From contig JAMLHH010000014.1 of the NCBI GenBank assembly GCA_023957215.1, forward strand, positions 1-64,000: a DNA stretch of 64,000 nucleotides, read 5' to 3'. Under the pieces are notes generated by a model that had not been told where the DNA came from, made no database searches, and saw only the letters and a program-made list of their open reading frames with translations. The position numbers were made by a program, and so were the translations under genes. This DNA is from Chitinophagales bacterium (GTDB lineage: Bacteria; Bacteroidota; Bacteroidia; Chitinophagales; JADIYW01). Below, in pieces: positions 8,957 to 18,086 of this stretch (position 1 is the first letter of the stretch; each line of letters opens with the position of its first letter).

Positions 8957-9904
8957 ATGAATATTGTGCCGGTTGTCAACCTACAAGATTATATATCAGG
9001 TGATGAAACTAAAAAAAAGGCTTTTGTCAAAGCTTTGGGAAATGCTTATGAAACAATAGGTTTTGTGGCTGTAGAAGGTCATGGAATTTCGGATGAAACT
9101 ATTTCCAAATTTTATAAGGCTGTACAAGCTTTTTTTGCACTACCTGTCGAAACCAAGTTAAAATACGAAGTGCCTAAATATGCAGGTCAAAGGGGTTACA
9201 CTTCTTTTGGTCGTGAAAAAGCCAAACAAAGTGAAGTTCCCGATTTAAAGGAATTTTGGCAAATCGGTCAATATGTCGAAGGTGAAGAAATGTCCAAAGA
9301 AGATTATCCGGACAACTTAGAAGTTGCCGAGATAAAAGAATTTAATACTTTAGGTAAAAACTTATACAAGAGTTTTGAAACAGCAGGTGGATATTTATTG
9401 AGAGCAATTGCCAATTATCTCCAATTAGATGAAGAATATTTTACACCAAAAATAAAAAATGGCAACTCTATTTTAAGAGCGATACACTATCCACCTATTA
9501 CACAAGAACCCAAATCTGCCATCCGTGCAGAGCAACATGAGGATATCAATCTGATTACTCTATTAGTCGGTGCATCAGCAGATGGACTTCAATTATTGAC
9601 AAATGAAGGAGAATGGATGGATGTAAAAGCGGGTCCGGGTCAAATTGTCATCAATGTGGGCGACATGCTTCAAAGACTCACTAATAATGTTTTAAAATCT
9701 ACTACGCACCGTGTAGTCAATCCTCCTCGTGAAAAATGGGAAACTCCAAGATATTCCATTCCATTTTTCTTACACCCAAGGAGTGAGATGAAATTAGATT
9801 GTTTGGAAAATTGTGTCACGGAAGATCATCCTTTGGCATACAAGCCTATCACAGCAGGTGAATATCTCAACGAAAGATTGAGGGAAATCGGGTTGAAGAT
9901 GTAG
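8957..9904 (+). CDS. Isopenicillin N synthase-like 2-oxoglutarate/Fe(II) oxygenase
   Basis: 315-aa non-haem iron oxygenase of the IPNS/DIOX family. The N-terminal DIOX_N domain starts IVPVVNLQDY and includes ETIGFVAVEGHGI; the C-terminal jelly roll shows the iron ligands in EQHEDINLIT (HxD) and TTHRVVNPP (distal His), and the co-substrate Arg in RYSIPFFLHPR. I chose the ATG at 8957 because it opens directly on family sequence; an ATG at 8894 would add 21 unlike residues. The gene is monocistronic, divergent from the DUF4292 gene and convergent with yqeY. The substrate cannot be told from sequence; there are no NRPS or hormone-pathway neighbours. Confidence 0.85.
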   Translation: MNIVPVVNLQDYISGDETKKKAFVKALGNAYETIGFVAVEGHGISDETISKFYKAVQAFFALPVETKLKYEVPKYAGQRGYTSFGREKAKQSEVPDLKEFWQIGQYVEGEEMSKEDYPDNLEVAEIKEFNTLGKNLYKSFETAGGYLLRAIANYLQLDEEYFTPKIKNGNSILRAIHYPPITQEPKSAIRAEQHEDINLITLLVGASADGLQLLTNEGEWMDVKAGPGQIVINVGDMLQRLTNNVLKSTTHRVVNPPREKWETPRYSIPFFLHPRSEMKLDCLENCVTEDHPLAYKPITAGEYLNERLREIGLKM

Positions 9905-9997
9905 ATAGAGCCAAGAGCCAAGAATCAAGACATTAGATAAGTAAGTGATAATGAGATACTTAAAAGAAGCTCTTATTGCCACTTAAAATTTTATTTC

Positions 9998-10453
9998 TTA
10001 CAAGTTACTCAGAAGCTGTTTGACGGTGGCAGCTATTTTACTACCGTCTGCCTTACCTGAGAGCATTTTGGAAGCTATTCCCATAACCTTCCCCATCTCA
10101 GACGGACTTTTAGCACCTACTTTCTCAATTATGCCTTTTAAAATAGCGGTCAATTCCTCATCGCTGATTTGTTTAGGCAAATAAGTCTCTAATACATCCA
10201 TCTCTTCTTTCTCTTTCTGAGCTAAATCATCTCTACCCTGTTGGGAAAAAACTTCAAAAGAATCTTTTCTTTGGCTATATAGCTTTTGAATGATTTTTAT
10301 CTCCTGCGCTTCATCTAATTCATGCGCTGCACCCTTAGCTGTTTTCGCATTTAAGAAAGCAGTCTTAATAGCTCTTAAAGTTCTTAACTTTACCTCATTT
10401 TTAGACAACATAGCCTCTTTAATGGCTGTCGTCAATCCTGTATCTATTGACAT
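9998..10453 (-). CDS. GatB/YqeY domain protein
   Basis: 151-aa helical protein of the YqeY family, resembling the tRNA-binding tail of amidotransferase subunit GatB. Typical segments are KNEVKLRTLRAIKTAFLNA, IQKLYSQRKDSFEVF, EMDVLETYLPKQ and the C-terminal PSEMGKVMG...GKADGS. It is the last gene of the carA-carB run, 6 bp after the small membrane protein gene. A role in tRNA-dependent processes is proposed for the family but not demonstrated; catalytic activity is not expected. Confidence 0.9.
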   Translation of the reverse strand: MSIDTGLTTAIKEAMLSKNEVKLRTLRAIKTAFLNAKTAKGAAHELDEAQEIKIIQKLYSQRKDSFEVFSQQGRDDLAQKEKEEMDVLETYLPKQISDEELTAILKGIIEKVGAKSPSEMGKVMGIASKMLSGKADGSKIAATVKQLLSNL

Positions 10454-10459
10454 TCCCGT

Positions 10460-10681
10460 TTATTTTATTTCTTCAAAGTCAATATATTCGCCCTCATCGT
10501 CATTTACCTTTTTGGGCTTTTCTATTTCCGTATTACGGATAGTTGTGTTTTCTCTTTGAGTATCATAAGAAGAATCTCGTCTGTTATCAAAGTGCTTATA
10601 GCTTTTGATAAAAACCACTCTCCCAAACAATCTTGAGAAGACAAAGTAACCGATAAGAGCGAATAATAAAAACTTTAACAT
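10460..10681 (-). CDS. Small DUF4834-like membrane protein
   Basis: 73-aa protein with one N-terminal membrane helix (about residues 2-20, LKFLLFALIGYFVFSRLF) and a hydrophilic, charged tail ending YIDFEEIK. It resembles the DUF4834 family of small Bacteroidota membrane proteins, though the match is from memory of general shape and a few residues. It lies 15 bp after carB and 6 bp before yqeY, so it is probably co-transcribed. No function can be proposed. Confidence 0.6.
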   Translation of the reverse strand: MLKFLLFALIGYFVFSRLFGRVVFIKSYKHFDNRRDSSYDTQRENTTIRNTEIEKPKKVNDDEGEYIDFEEIK

Positions 10682-10696
10682 TATTAGTAATACATT

Positions 10697-13510
10697 TTAT
10701 TTACTCAAGAACATTGACTTTTCTCTATAAAGCTGTCTAAAGTATGCATCTTTCAAATCTTTTATGAAACGAATCGTTTCACCCGTTGATTTCATTTCAG
10801 GTCCGAGTTCTTTACTCACTCCCGGAAATTTATTGAAAGAAAAGACCGGTTCTTTGATAGCATACCCTTCCATTTTTTCTTTATATTCAAAATCTTTGAC
10901 CTTTTTAGTTCCTAACATAATTTTGGTCGCATAGTTCAAATACGGGATATTATATGCCTTACTGATAAAAGGTGTTGTACGGGAAGCTCTCGGATTAGCC
11001 TCTATAACAAATACTTTTTTATCCTTAATGGCAAATTGAATATTAATCAATCCTCTTATCTCCAAAGCTTTACACAATTTCTCAGTGTATTCTTTCATGG
11101 TATCTATGATGAACGGACCTAAACTGAAAGGAGGCAATACAGCATTGCTGTCACCTGAGTGGATACCTGCCGGCTCAATGTGTTCCATGACACCCATTAT
11201 TTTTACGGTTTCACCGTCATAGATTGCATCAATTTCCGCTTCAATAGCTCTATCCAAGAAATGGTCAATCAAAATCTGATTGTCGCCGATATGTTTAAGC
11301 AAATCGAGTACTGCCATTTCAAGCTCATCGTCATTGATAACAATCTTCATTCTTTGTCCGCCCAATACATAAGAAGGTCTGACTAAAACAGGATAACCCG
11401 TTCTCTTAGCGACCTCTAATGCCTGATCTGCATTGTGAGCGGTGCCATATTCAGGATAAGGAATATTGAGTTCTTTTAAAAGATCAGAAAATCTACCTCT
11501 GTCTTCTGCCAAATCTAAACTATTATATGAAGAACCAATGATTTTAACACCTCTTTCAGTTAGCTTTTCTGCCAATTTCAAAGCTGTCTGACCTCCTAAT
11601 TGTACAATTACTCCTTCCGGTTGTTCATGTTCTATCAATTCCCAAAGATGTTCCCAAAATACAGGTTCAAAGTATAGTTTATCCGCTACATCAAAGTCTG
11701 TAGAAACTGTTTCAGGATTACAGTTAATCATAATAGCTTCGTATCCTTCTTCTTTTAATGCTAAAAGTCCATGTACACAGCAATAGTCAAATTCTATACC
11801 CTGACCAATTCTATTAGGTCCGGCGCCTAAGACAATTATTTTTTTCTTTTCAGAGCGGATACTTTCATTTTCCACCCCAAAAGTAGAATAGAAATAAGGG
11901 GTAGCTGCATCATATTCTCCTGCACAAGTATCCACAGTCTTAAAGACTCTCATCACACCCAATTCTTTTCTTTTGGCATACACTTCATCTTCATCTACCG
12001 ATAAAATCCATGCGATTTGAGCATCTGAAAAACCATTTATTTTAGCTTCTTCTAATAAGTTTTTCGGCAAAGTGTCTAAAGTATATTTCCGGATTTCTTT
12101 TTCAATCAAAGACAAATCTTTAATTTGATTCAAAAACCACATATCTATCTGTGTCAGTTTGTGAATAGATGACAGTGGGACTCCCAGATTGATGGCATCA
12201 TAGATTTTGAAAATTCTATCCCAAGACGGCTTTTCCAAACTATCCAAGACATCCTGTATTCTTGTCCAACTTTTGCCATCTGCACCGATACCTATTTTTC
12301 TGTTTTCAAGAGATTGACAAGCCTTTTGCAAAGCTTCATTGAAGTTTCTACCGATACCCATTACCTCACCTACGGCTTTCATCTGAAACCCTAAAGTGGT
12401 ATCTGCTCCATGAAATTTATCAAAGTTCCATCTTGGAATTTTGACGATAATATAGTCTAAACTCGGTTCAAAAAATGCCGATGTCGTTTTGGTAATCTGA
12501 TTTTCCAATTCGTCCAAGCTATAACCCAAAGCTAATTTTGAAGCAATTTTTGCAATCGGATAACCTGTTGCTTTGGAGGCCAAAGCAGAAGAACGTGACA
12601 CTCTTGGATTGATTTCGACAACTATCACATCTTCCGTTACCGGGTCAACAGCAAACTGTACATTGCAACCACCTGAAAAATTACCTATATTTCTAATTAA
12701 TTTAATGGATTGTTCTTTTAGTTTTTGTTGTAGTTTCTCAGAAATAGTTACGGCAGGAGCGACAGTAATTGAATCACCGGTATGTACACCCATAGGATCT
12801 AAATTTTCTACCGTACAAACAATAATGACATTATCATTATTATCTCTTAACAACTCAATTTCTATTTCTTTCCAGCCGATGACCGCTTTATCCAATAAAA
12901 CTTCATGTACGGGGGAAGACTGAAGCCCGTGTGCAAGTAATTTTTCAAAATTATCGGGTTTATACACTATGCTTCCACCTGTACCTCCCAAAGTATATGA
13001 TGGTCTGATTACTATCGGAAAACCTATTTTTTGGGCAGCATCTTTCCCCTCTAACATCGAGTTAGCCACCATAGAAGGAGCACTTTTCAAACCTATTTTT
13101 TCACAGTACTCTCTAAATAGTTCTCTATCCTCTGTCGTCTCAATGGTATGCAAGTCCAAACCAATGACTCTCACATTGTATTTCTCCCACAATCCGATTT
13201 CAGAAGCCTCTTTACAAAGGTTGAGAGCCGTCTGACCTCCCATAGTAGGCAATACACAGTCAATCTGTCTTTCTTGTAAAATCTGCTCTATAGATTCTAC
13301 TGTCAAAGGAAGTAGATAAATATGATCGGCAGTGACCTCATCCGTCATAATTGTAGCCGGATTTGAGTTGATAAGAGACACTTCTACCCCTTCTTCTCTT
13401 AATGAGCGGGCAGCCTGTGACCCTGAATAGTCAAATTCACAAGCTTGACCAATAATGATAGGTCCACTACCAATAATTAATACGGATTTTATGGATGTAT
13501 CTTTTGGCAT
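10697..13510 (-). CDS. carB: Carbamoyl-phosphate synthase large subunit, without MGS domain
   Basis: Makes carbamoyl phosphate for pyrimidines and arginine from bicarbonate, ammonia and two ATP. The two homologous ATP-grasp halves are visible, each beginning with a Rossmann-like pre-ATP-grasp domain (GSGPIIIGQACEFDYSG near residue 13; GAGPNRIGQGIEFDYC near residue 560) and containing RPSYTLGGTGG and RPSYVLGGQRM. At 937 aa it ends where the roughly 130-residue C-terminal MGS-like allosteric domain of the 1073-aa E. coli enzyme would begin, so UMP/ornithine control through that domain is absent. I recall that short CarB is common in Bacteroidota. It is 25 bp downstream of carA. Confidence 0.95.
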   Translation of the reverse strand: MPKDTSIKSVLIIGSGPIIIGQACEFDYSGSQAARSLREEGVEVSLINSNPATIMTDEVTADHIYLLPLTVESIEQILQERQIDCVLPTMGGQTALNLCKEASEIGLWEKYNVRVIGLDLHTIETTEDRELFREYCEKIGLKSAPSMVANSMLEGKDAAQKIGFPIVIRPSYTLGGTGGSIVYKPDNFEKLLAHGLQSSPVHEVLLDKAVIGWKEIEIELLRDNNDNVIIVCTVENLDPMGVHTGDSITVAPAVTISEKLQQKLKEQSIKLIRNIGNFSGGCNVQFAVDPVTEDVIVVEINPRVSRSSALASKATGYPIAKIASKLALGYSLDELENQITKTTSAFFEPSLDYIIVKIPRWNFDKFHGADTTLGFQMKAVGEVMGIGRNFNEALQKACQSLENRKIGIGADGKSWTRIQDVLDSLEKPSWDRIFKIYDAINLGVPLSSIHKLTQIDMWFLNQIKDLSLIEKEIRKYTLDTLPKNLLEEAKINGFSDAQIAWILSVDEDEVYAKRKELGVMRVFKTVDTCAGEYDAATPYFYSTFGVENESIRSEKKKIIVLGAGPNRIGQGIEFDYCCVHGLLALKEEGYEAIMINCNPETVSTDFDVADKLYFEPVFWEHLWELIEHEQPEGVIVQLGGQTALKLAEKLTERGVKIIGSSYNSLDLAEDRGRFSDLLKELNIPYPEYGTAHNADQALEVAKRTGYPVLVRPSYVLGGQRMKIVINDDELEMAVLDLLKHIGDNQILIDHFLDRAIEAEIDAIYDGETVKIMGVMEHIEPAGIHSGDSNAVLPPFSLGPFIIDTMKEYTEKLCKALEIRGLINIQFAIKDKKVFVIEANPRASRTTPFISKAYNIPYLNYATKIMLGTKKVKDFEYKEKMEGYAIKEPVFSFNKFPGVSKELGPEMKSTGETIRFIKDLKDAYFRQLYREKSMFLSK

Positions 13511-13535
13511 AGTTTTATTTGGTTTCTTTTTGTTA

Positions 13536-14636
13536 TTACTTAATTAATTCAAAAAATTGATCATAGATATAAGCAGAATCATGTTCCTTTGTATATATGA
13601 TAGGTAAAAATTGAACTCCAAAAGCTTTCTTATTTTTAATGGATATTCCTTCTACCACTTCATCATTTAAGTTGACATGTGTAATCTGAATGAGAGTCGA
13701 TTTCTCCGCTTGTTCCCTATTGATAGTATAGCTGTAACTTTGAATAGTCGTTTCAGCTTTCCCTGTCATCAGATTTTTGACAGGCTGGTTATCACTCCTA
13801 TGTCCATGATTCATTTTTACTACTTCCACATTTTGGCTGATAGCCATGAGTTGGCAACCTAAACCTAAACCCAATAATGGTTTGTCAGTTTTCAAAATTG
13901 TCTGTATCATCCGAATTACCTCTCTCAAGTCGTTGGGATTTCCGGGGCCGTTTGGAATTAAATAAGCTTGTGGCTGGAATTTGTTGATTTCTTCTAAACT
14001 CGTATTGTATGGAAAAACCTTCACATAGGCATCGTGCCATACCAAATTATCCAAGATATTTTTTCTTACTCCCAAATCCAAAACCGCAATTTTAAACTTA
14101 GCAGTTTCTTCGCCCACAGTGTAGGCTTGTGGAGTACTGACATTTTTTAATAAATCAGTAGTGTTGTTTTTGGGATAATCTTTTAACTGTCGTTTTAATT
14201 CATCAATCTTTTCACCATTGGAAGAAAGAATACCCAACATAGAGCCTTTGCTTCTGATATGACGCACCAAAGCCCGCGTATCAATATCTTCAACACCGAC
14301 TACATCATTCTCTTCAAATAGTTCTTGCAGTCCCTTTTCCGCTTGAACCCTCGAATAATTATTAGCAAATTTATTACACACCAAACCGGCAATTTGTACC
14401 TTATTAGATGCAGACTCATTGGGGGCAACACCATAGTTTCCGACATGTGTATTTGTCGTTACAAGTATTTGACCACAATTGGATGGATCAGTAAAAATTT
14501 CTTGGAAGCCTGTCATTCCAACGACAAAGTTGATCTCACCAACTTTGATTCCGGCATTTCCACATTGTTTACCTCTAAAGACAGTCCCATCTTCTAATAG
14601 TAAAACCGCTTCCTGATTGAGATTAGTTAATTCCAT
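13536..14636 (-). CDS. carA: Carbamoyl-phosphate synthase small subunit, glutaminase residues lost
   Basis: 366 aa, normal length, full CarA_N domain (AVLLLEDGTVFRGKQCG, VGMTGFQEIFTDPS) and a class I glutamine amidotransferase domain. The catalytic residues are replaced: GICLGHQ is GLGLGCQ, so the nucleophile Cys is Gly (residue 258, 13863-13865) and the following His is Cys (261); the HPE motif is LPI (344-346, 13599-13607); the NHG of the active-site strand reads SYS. Scaffold elements such as NGPGNP and KMNHGHR...NQPVKNL remain, and the frame is intact, so this is an old, selected loss rather than recent decay. Such a subunit should not release ammonia from glutamine; it may only stabilise CarB. 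Confidence 0.93.
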   Translation of the reverse strand: MELTNLNQEAVLLLEDGTVFRGKQCGNAGIKVGEINFVVGMTGFQEIFTDPSNCGQILVTTNTHVGNYGVAPNESASNKVQIAGLVCNKFANNYSRVQAEKGLQELFEENDVVGVEDIDTRALVRHIRSKGSMLGILSSNGEKIDELKRQLKDYPKNNTTDLLKNVSTPQAYTVGEETAKFKIAVLDLGVRKNILDNLVWHDAYVKVFPYNTSLEEINKFQPQAYLIPNGPGNPNDLREVIRMIQTILKTDKPLLGLGLGCQLMAISQNVEVVKMNHGHRSDNQPVKNLMTGKAETTIQSYSYTINREQAEKSTLIQITHVNLNDEVVEGISIKNKKAFGVQFLPIIYTKEHDSAYIYDQFFELIK

Positions 14637-14640
14637 ATAG

Positions 14641-14671
14641 CAAAAATAAAGTTATACTCTTGGATAAAAAA
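14641..14671 (-). promoter_or_regulatory. Putative carA promoter, near-leaderless
   Basis: Minus-strand TATTTTTG (14641-14648) with TTTT 19 nt upstream (14668-14671). The -7 box ends only 4 nt before the carA ATG (14634-14636), so transcription would begin at or beside the start codon. The -33 box lies inside the T-tract of the preceding ribosomal-operon terminator. Pattern match only. Confidence 0.35.
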
Positions 14672-14698
14672 AAGGCTGTGTTATAAAAACGACAGCCT
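14665..14698 (-). terminator. Intrinsic terminator of the ribosomal super-operon
   Basis: On the minus strand a 7-bp stem AGGCTGT/ACAGCCT (arms 14692-14698 and 14673-14679, 12-nt loop) is followed directly by a run of about eight T (14665-14673). It lies 25 bp after the rplQ stop and 29 bp before the carA start, separating the ribosomal transcript from carAB. Confidence 0.75.
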
Positions 14699-14722
14699 CT
14701 TTATTATTTAAAAATTTCACAA

Positions 14723-15247
14723 TTAGTTTTCTTCAACAGATTGATTGGGTTCCGAAATATCATTGGATTCATTCAGATTTGTTTCTTCATTCTGACTGAC
14801 ATCTTCGACATCATCTGTTTTTTTCTTTCTTCTCGATCTTCTTGTTTTCTTCTTATCATCAGTCGCCTCATGAACCTTTGTATAGACATTGTTAAAATCG
14901 ACAAGTTCTATATACGCCAATTCAGCATTATCACCTTTTCTAAATCCGGCTTTGATGATTCTTGTATATCCGCCCGGTCTGTCACCGATTGCGGGTGCAA
15001 CAGTTTCAAATAATTCTTTAGTAGCAAGTTTATCTTTCAAGTATGAAAACACCATTCTCCTATTATGAGTAGTATTTTCCTTACTTTTAGAAATGATAGG
15101 TTCTAAATAAGGCCTCAAAGCTTTTGCTTTTGCAACTGTTGTAACAATTCTCTTATTGACAATCAGTTGACCTGATAGATTGGATAATAGAGACAATCTA
15201 TGCTCTGATTTTCTTCCAAGGTGATTAAATTTTTTTCTATGTCTCAT
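14723..15247 (-). CDS. rplQ: 50S ribosomal protein L17
   Basis: 174 aa. The conserved L17 core is in the first 115 or so residues ([35 protein letters not shown]). The rest is an added tail, first very basic ([12 protein letters not shown]) and then acidic and Asn/Glu-rich, with low complexity; E. coli L17 has only 127 residues, and tails of this sort are known in Bacteroidota. It is the last gene of the alpha operon, just downstream of rpoA. Confidence 0.96.
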   Translation of the reverse strand: MRHRKKFNHLGRKSEHRLSLLSNLSGQLIVNKRIVTTVAKAKALRPYLEPIISKSKENTTHNRRMVFSYLKDKLATKELFETVAPAIGDRPGGYTRIIKAGFRKGDNAELAYIELVDFNNVYTKVHEATDDKKKTRRSRRKKKTDDVEDVSQNEETNLNESNDISEPNQSVEEN

Positions 15248-15268
15248 TTTCTATAACCTTTAAAGGTA

Positions 15269-16264
15269 TTAATCGTCTAATTTATATTTTGATAAATCCA
15301 TCCCGAAAGATAAATCCTTCTCAGATATTAGTTGCTCTATCTCTACCAAAGACTTGCGTCCAAAGTTTCTAAATTTGAGCAACTCGTTTTTGTCGTATTG
15401 TACAAGTTCTGCCAAGATATTGATTTTTGCCGCTTTCAAACAGTTAAATGCGCGTACCGACAAATCTAAATCTTCTAATGGAGTTTTTAATATTTTACGC
15501 ATGTGTAAAACGTGTTCATCTACTACTTCCTCTTGAGCAACATCTTCGACATCAAAAGTAATGTTTTCATCCGAAATCAACATCAAATGTTGAATCAAAA
15601 TACGCGCTGACTCTTTGATAGCTTCTTCAGGGTGGATAGTACCATCGGTTTTAATTTCTACCAAAAGTTTCTCATAGTCGGTTTTTTGACCCACTCTGGT
15701 ATTTTCGACTTCATATTTCACATTTCTAATAGGAGTAAAAATAGAGTCAATAGGAATCAAACCTACGATAGAAGTATCAACAACTTGTTCTTCAGCAGGA
15801 ACGTAACCTCGACCTTCACCAATAGTCATTTCAATTTCCAATAAAACTGACTTTTCCATATTGCAAATGACCAAATCAGGATTGGTAATAATAAATGTAT
15901 TAGTAAAGTTAACAATATCACCTGCCAAGAACTGATCTTGACCTTTTAGAGAAACAAAGATTTTTTCTTCACCTATTTCTCCATTATTAAGAACTCGTTT
16001 AAAACGTACTTGTTTAAGATTTAAAACGATCTCAGTAATATCTTCAATTACACCTTTTATAGTAGAGAACTCATGATCCACACCGGCAATTTTTATAGAA
16101 GTAATAGCATATCCATTCAGAGAAGAAAGTAAAACTCTTCTCAATGCATTACCTACTGTTGCTCCAAAACCAGGTTCTAATGGACTAAATTCAAAAGTTC
16201 CTTCAAAATCAGTAGCTTTTTGCAGTAAAATTTTTTCAGGTTTTTGAAATGATAATAACGCCAT
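15269..16264 (-). CDS. rpoA: RNA polymerase subunit alpha
   Basis: 331 aa. The N-terminal dimerisation/assembly domain contains [20 protein letters not shown], and the C-terminal domain (about 255-325) has the helix-hairpin-helix region [17 protein letters not shown] and [15 protein letters not shown], which contacts UP elements and activators. It lies between rpsD and rplQ, the standard alpha-operon order, so its level is tied to ribosomal protein synthesis. Confidence 0.98.
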   Translation of the reverse strand: MALLSFQKPEKILLQKATDFEGTFEFSPLEPGFGATVGNALRRVLLSSLNGYAITSIKIAGVDHEFSTIKGVIEDITEIVLNLKQVRFKRVLNNGEIGEEKIFVSLKGQDQFLAGDIVNFTNTFIITNPDLVICNMEKSVLLEIEMTIGEGRGYVPAEEQVVDTSIVGLIPIDSIFTPIRNVKYEVENTRVGQKTDYEKLLVEIKTDGTIHPEEAIKESARILIQHLMLISDENITFDVEDVAQEEVVDEHVLHMRKILKTPLEDLDLSVRAFNCLKAAKINILAELVQYDKNELLKFRNFGRKSLVEIEQLISEKDLSFGMDLSKYKLDD

Positions 16265-16290
16265 ACAGAATAAATTTATTTATTAAAAAA

Positions 16291-16899
16291 TTATTTAGAG
16301 TACAACTCTACAATTAATTGTTCTTCGATATTTTCAGGAATCTGCTCTCTTGTAGGTAGTGCAATATACTGACCTTCTAATTTTTCAGTATTAAATTCTA
16401 ACCATCCATATCTTTTTACATTGGAAGAAGCAAGACTATCTATTACCATCTCTATTGTTTTAGATTTCTCTCTAATACCAACTACATCTCCCAATTTTAA
16501 TGTATAGGACGGGATGTTTACGATTCTTCCGTTTACAGTAATATGTTTATGAGAGACCAATTGTCTTGCGCTACTTCTTGTAGGTGCGAAGCCCAATCTA
16601 AAAACAGTATTATCCAATCTAAGCTCTAATAGAGACAATAGAATCTCACCTGTAACACCTTGTCTTCTATTAGCTTCAGCAAAAATCTTTCTAAATTGTC
16701 TTTCTAAAATACCATAGGTATATTTAGCTTTCTGTTTTGCTTTCAACTGTACAGCATATTCAGATGGAGCTGATCTCTTTCTTGAATTTCCGTGTTGTCC
16801 TGGTGGATATTTATGTCTTTCAAAATATTTATCATATCCATAAATAGACTCGCCAAATGAACGAGATTTTTTAGTGCGTGGACCTATATATCTTGCCAT
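16291..16899 (-). CDS. rpsD: 30S ribosomal protein S4
   Basis: 202 aa, full length. It begins [17 protein letters not shown] and holds the S4 RNA-binding domain with [20 protein letters not shown] followed by [17 protein letters not shown]4 is a primary 16S rRNA binder and, in many bacteria, the repressor of its own alpha operon; no obvious repressor pseudoknot could be identified here by eye. The gene is 17 bp after rpsK and 26 bp before rpoA. Confidence 0.98.
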   Translation of the reverse strand: MARYIGPRTKKSRSFGESIYGYDKYFERHKYPPGQHGNSRKRSAPSEYAVQLKAKQKAKYTYGILERQFRKIFAEANRRQGVTGEILLSLLELRLDNTVFRLGFAPTRSSARQLVSHKHITVNGRIVNIPSYTLKLGDVVGIREKSKTIEMVIDSLASSNVKRYGWLEFNTEKLEGQYIALPTREQIPENIEEQLIVELYSK

Positions 16900-16915
16900 A
16901 TCTTTTTTTTAAATA

Positions 16916-17308
16916 TTAAACTCTACGTTTTTTAGGAGGTCTGCAACCATTATGTGGTATAGGAGTAACATCACGAATGATAGTTACTTCCAAACCTACT
17001 GCTCCCAAAGTACGGATAGCAGACTCCCTGCCGGCACCCGGACCTTTTACATATACTTCGACTTTTCGCAAACCAAGATCATAAGCCACTTTACCTGCAT
17101 CAGATACAGCTACCTGCGCTGCATAAGGAGTACTTTTCTTGGAACCTCTAAAGCCATTCTTTCCTGATGATGACCAAGAGATCACTTGACCTTGCTTATT
17201 TGTCATACTCACAATCAAGTTGTTAAATGATGCCTTGATGAAAGCATAGCCTTCCGCATCCACTTTTACAGTTTTTTTCTTTGCTGCTTTTGTTGTCTTC
17301 TGTGCCAT
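16916..17308 (-). CDS. rpsK: 30S ribosomal protein S11
   Basis: 130 aa. The N-terminus is Lys/Ala-rich; the core shows [45 protein letters not shown] and the invariant end [13 protein letters not shown]. It forms the platform of the 30S subunit close to S18 and S21. It is preceded by rpsM and followed by rpsD with short gaps. Confidence 0.98.
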   Translation of the reverse strand: MAQKTTKAAKKKTVKVDAEGYAFIKASFNNLIVSMTNKQGQVISWSSSGKNGFRGSKKSTPYAAQVAVSDAGKVAYDLGLRKVEVYVKGPGAGRESAIRTLGAVGLEVTIIRDVTPIPHNGCRPPKKRRV

Positions 17309-17329
17309 TTCTAATTCTTAATAAGAAGA

Positions 17330-17707
17330 TTATTTAGTTACTTTTTTCTTGCCTGCAACTGTCTTTTTCTTACCCTTACGAGTACGAGCGTTACATTTTG
17401 TTCTCTGACCACGAACCGGCAAGCCTTTTCTATGTCGAATACCTCTATAACTTCCGATATCCATTAACCGCTTAATGTTTAATTGGATTTCGGATCTTAG
17501 CTGACCTTCTACTTTATATTCTTCACTAATAACATTACGAATACTTACAGCTTCTTCTTCTGACCAGTCATTCACTTTCTTATTAGGGTCAATACCGGCT
17601 TTCTCTAAAATATCTAAAGCCAATGATCGCCCAATGCCATATATATAGGTGAGAGCGATATATCCTCTTTTGTTTTTGGGTAAATCTATACCAGCAATTC
17701 TTGCCAT
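17330..17707 (-). CDS. rpsM: 30S ribosomal protein S13
   Basis: 125 aa. It opens [15 protein letters not shown] and has [19 protein letters not shown], the [20 protein letters not shown] motif region and a basic Lys-rich C-terminal tail that reaches toward P-site tRNA. It contacts S19 in the 30S head. The gene starts just 3 bp after the rpmJ stop. Confidence 0.98.
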   Translation of the reverse strand: MARIAGIDLPKNKRGYIALTYIYGIGRSLALDILEKAGIDPNKKVNDWSEEEAVSIRNVISEEYKVEGQLRSEIQLNIKRLMDIGSYRGIRHRKGLPVRGQRTKCNARTRKGKKKTVAGKKKVTK

Positions 17708-17710
17708 ATC

Positions 17711-17827
17711 TTATCCTTGTCTTTGTTTAAATCTTGGGTTTTTCTTATTAATGACATAAAGCTTCCCTTTACGTCTAACTATAATACAGTCGGCACTGCG
17801 TTTCTTTATAGATGATCTAACTTTCAT
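17711..17827 (-). CDS. rpmJ: 50S ribosomal protein L36 (zinc-less form)
   Basis: 38-codon gene found by reading the minus strand between infA and rpsM: it begins [14 protein letters not shown] and ends NPRFKQRQG. Of the four zinc ligands of the C+ form (CxxC...C...H) only one Cys remains, and the others are Ser, Asn and Phe, so this is a C-minus L36 that cannot hold zinc. That form is usual in Bacteroidota. Its position between infA and rpsM is standard. Confidence 0.93.
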   Translation of the reverse strand: MKVRSSIKKRSADCIIVRRKGKLYVINKKNPRFKQRQG

Positions 17828-17838
17828 TTCGTCCTATA

Positions 17839-18057
17839 TTATTTATATCTAAATGTTATTCTTCCTCTTGTCAAATCATAAGGCGATAATTCAACAGCCA
17901 CTTTATCACCCGGCAATATGCGAATGTAATGCATCCTCATTTTACCTGATATGGTGGCTATAATTTGATGACCGTTTTCAAGTTCTACTCTAAACATAGC
18001 ATTAGAAAGAGCCTCAACAATTATACCGTCCAATTTTAACAAATCCTGTTTTGCCAT
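17839..18057 (-). CDS. infA: Translation initiation factor IF-1
   Basis: 72 aa, a single OB-fold: [48 protein letters not shown], and the C-terminal [15 protein letters not shown]. Binds the 30S A site with IF-2 and IF-3 during initiation. It lies between map and rpmJ. Confidence 0.98.
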   Translation of the reverse strand: MAKQDLLKLDGIIVEALSNAMFRVELENGHQIIATISGKMRMHYIRILPGDKVAVELSPYDLTRGRITFRYK

Positions 18058-18086
18058 AACTTAAAGGAGTGCAAATATCTGACTTT

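Noticed and set aside
9905-9997. Imperfect inverted repeat in the convergent gap between the oxygenase gene and yqeY
   Set aside because: Several mismatches and gaps were needed to pair AGTGATAATGAG with CTCTTATTGCCACT, and no T-tract follows; not strong enough to list as a terminator.
13536-14636. Sequencing error as the cause of the CarA active-site changes
   Set aside because: Changes occur at several separate positions without any frame change, and surrounding residues remain conserved; independent substitution errors at just these codons are very unlikely.
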